The position numbers and the translations under genes were made by a program. From JBGPFS01 sp041483455 (lineage in GTDB: Bacteria; Chloroflexota; Limnocylindria; Limnocylindrales; CSP1-4): a stretch of DNA of 5,392 nucleotides. Under the pieces are notes generated by a model that worked only from the letters and a program-made list of their open reading frames with translations, did no database searches and had not been told where the DNA came from. The stretch spans positions 1 to 5,392 of the forward strand of contig JBGPFS010000182.1 of the NCBI GenBank assembly GCA_041483455.1. Direction: 5' to 3'. Of this stretch, positions 4,836-5,392 are shown piece after piece. Numbering within the stretch: position 1 is the stretch's first letter; every line of letters starts with the position of its first letter.

Positions 4836-5392
4836 TACCGACTGACCAGCAACGGCTGTGGAGCCGCCTCCGGGTGGGCCTCCAGAAGAGTTGCGAGATC
4901 CCCCGTGATCAGCGTCAGCTGGACGCGCACCCGGTCCGCTGGCGGATCGATGTAGGCCTGCAGCCTGTCGGGCGCAGCGTGCGCGAGCGCGTCGAGGGCG
5001 CGCTGCAGGTCAGCGGCGCTGTACTTGACCTTGATGACGCACACGCCGTATGGGTAGAGCGACTCGAGACGTGGTCGAACCGCGTCGGGGTCGTCCACCG
5101 TGCCGACGACCACGACGGCCCTGGTCGGTCCACCCCCGGCGCTCTCGGGGCCCCAGTACGCCGAGAAGAGGTCAGGGTGGGCCGCGATCTCGTCCGCCAG
5201 GGGCCGTACGGCGCTCTCGAGAACGAGGCTGGATGTCGCCGCGGGAGGCGACGGCCATCCAGCCGTCGGCGTCGGGCACGGTAACCCCGGACCCGTCGCG
5301 TGCGTCGGCGCTGCCAGTTCGACCGACGCCACCCTGATCGATGTGCCCGTCCATGTCCCCAGGACGGTCAGCGCAGATGGGCTGTAGACGGC
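4835..5392 (-). CDS. Secreted-type hypothetical protein, N-terminus outside window
   Basis: The frame is open to the right edge, giving 185 C-terminal residues (AVYSPSALTVLGTWTGTSIRVASVEL...PLLVSR). The GTG at 5332 is an unlikely start: no signal peptide follows it, and the sequence before it (LTVLGTWTGTSIRV) already reads like folded protein. Three parts are visible. The first is a strand-rich stretch with a GTWTGT turn, ending in a Cys-Pro-rich LPCPTPTAGW. The second is a helix-plus-strand unit, AVVVVGTVDDPDAVRPRLESLYPYGVCVIKVKYSAADLQRALDAL. The third is RVRVQLTLITGDLATLLEAHP. The last two look like related alpha/beta halves. Similar layouts occur in secreted or membrane-attached hypothetical proteins of Actinomycetota as I remember them; no function is known to me. 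The export signal, if any, lies outside the window. Confidence 0.8.
   Translation of the reverse strand, partial: AVYSPSALTVLGTWTGTSIRVASVELAAPTHATGPGLPCPTPTAGWPSPPAATSSLVLESAVRPLADEIAAHPDLFSAYWGPESAGGGPTRAVVVVGTVDDPDAVRPRLESLYPYGVCVIKVKYSAADLQRALDALAHAAPDRLQAYIDPPADRVRVQLTLITGDLATLLEAHPEAAPQPLLVSR

Noticed and set aside
4976..4991. CAGCGTGCGCGAGCGC, resembling the left half of the 18-bp motif
   Set aside because: It lies inside the 4835 gene, encodes a normal part of the protein, and lacks the AAT and TCAC half.

Overview
The window is GC-rich (about two thirds by eye), with dense genes, strong G/C bias at third codon positions, GTG as well as ATG starts, and several short lipoprotein signal peptides. 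This fits a high-GC monoderm-like bacterium, either Actinomycetota or a GC-rich soil or freshwater Chloroflexota lineage. The lineage is inferred from composition and protein style; there is no rRNA or other marker gene. I see no tRNA, CRISPR array, transposase, phage gene, or toxin or defence module, so this looks like ordinary chromosome with some decay, not a recognisable new multigene system.

Layout, left to right. Positions 1-769 (minus) hold a class I SAM-dependent methyltransferase whose C-terminus runs off the left edge. It lies 31 bp downstream of a four-helix membrane protein (801-1187, minus), so the two may be co-transcribed. A 259-bp gap follows. Next come a Ser/Ala/Thr-rich lipoprotein (1447-2154, minus), a second four-helix membrane protein (2287-2604, minus), and a TolB-like six-bladed beta-propeller lipoprotein (2789-3751, minus), preceded by a very small lipoprotein gene (3799-3993, minus). 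A 381-bp gap (3994-4374) contains the frameshifted C-terminal stump of a VOC/glyoxalase-superfamily gene on the plus strand. The only intact plus-strand gene (4375-4785) encodes a single-pass membrane-anchored protein. It converges on a secreted-type protein (4835 to beyond 5392, minus) whose N-terminus lies outside the window.

The methyltransferase is the only clearly cytoplasmic enzyme. The other intact genes encode membrane, lipid-anchored or extracytoplasmic-looking products, most without a named function. Nothing shows that they act in one pathway. Most are separated by gaps large enough for their own promoters, so I read the region as a set of independent cell-envelope genes.

The most notable signals are non-coding. 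An 18-bp motif (AGCGTGCGNNAATGTCAC) occurs four times in the same orientation, once in each of the four gaps longer than 100 bp and in no gene. The 1187 and 2154 genes share a promoter-like architecture, GG(A/G)AC-N16-CGTCCCCGTAG, resembling ECF sigma-factor promoters.
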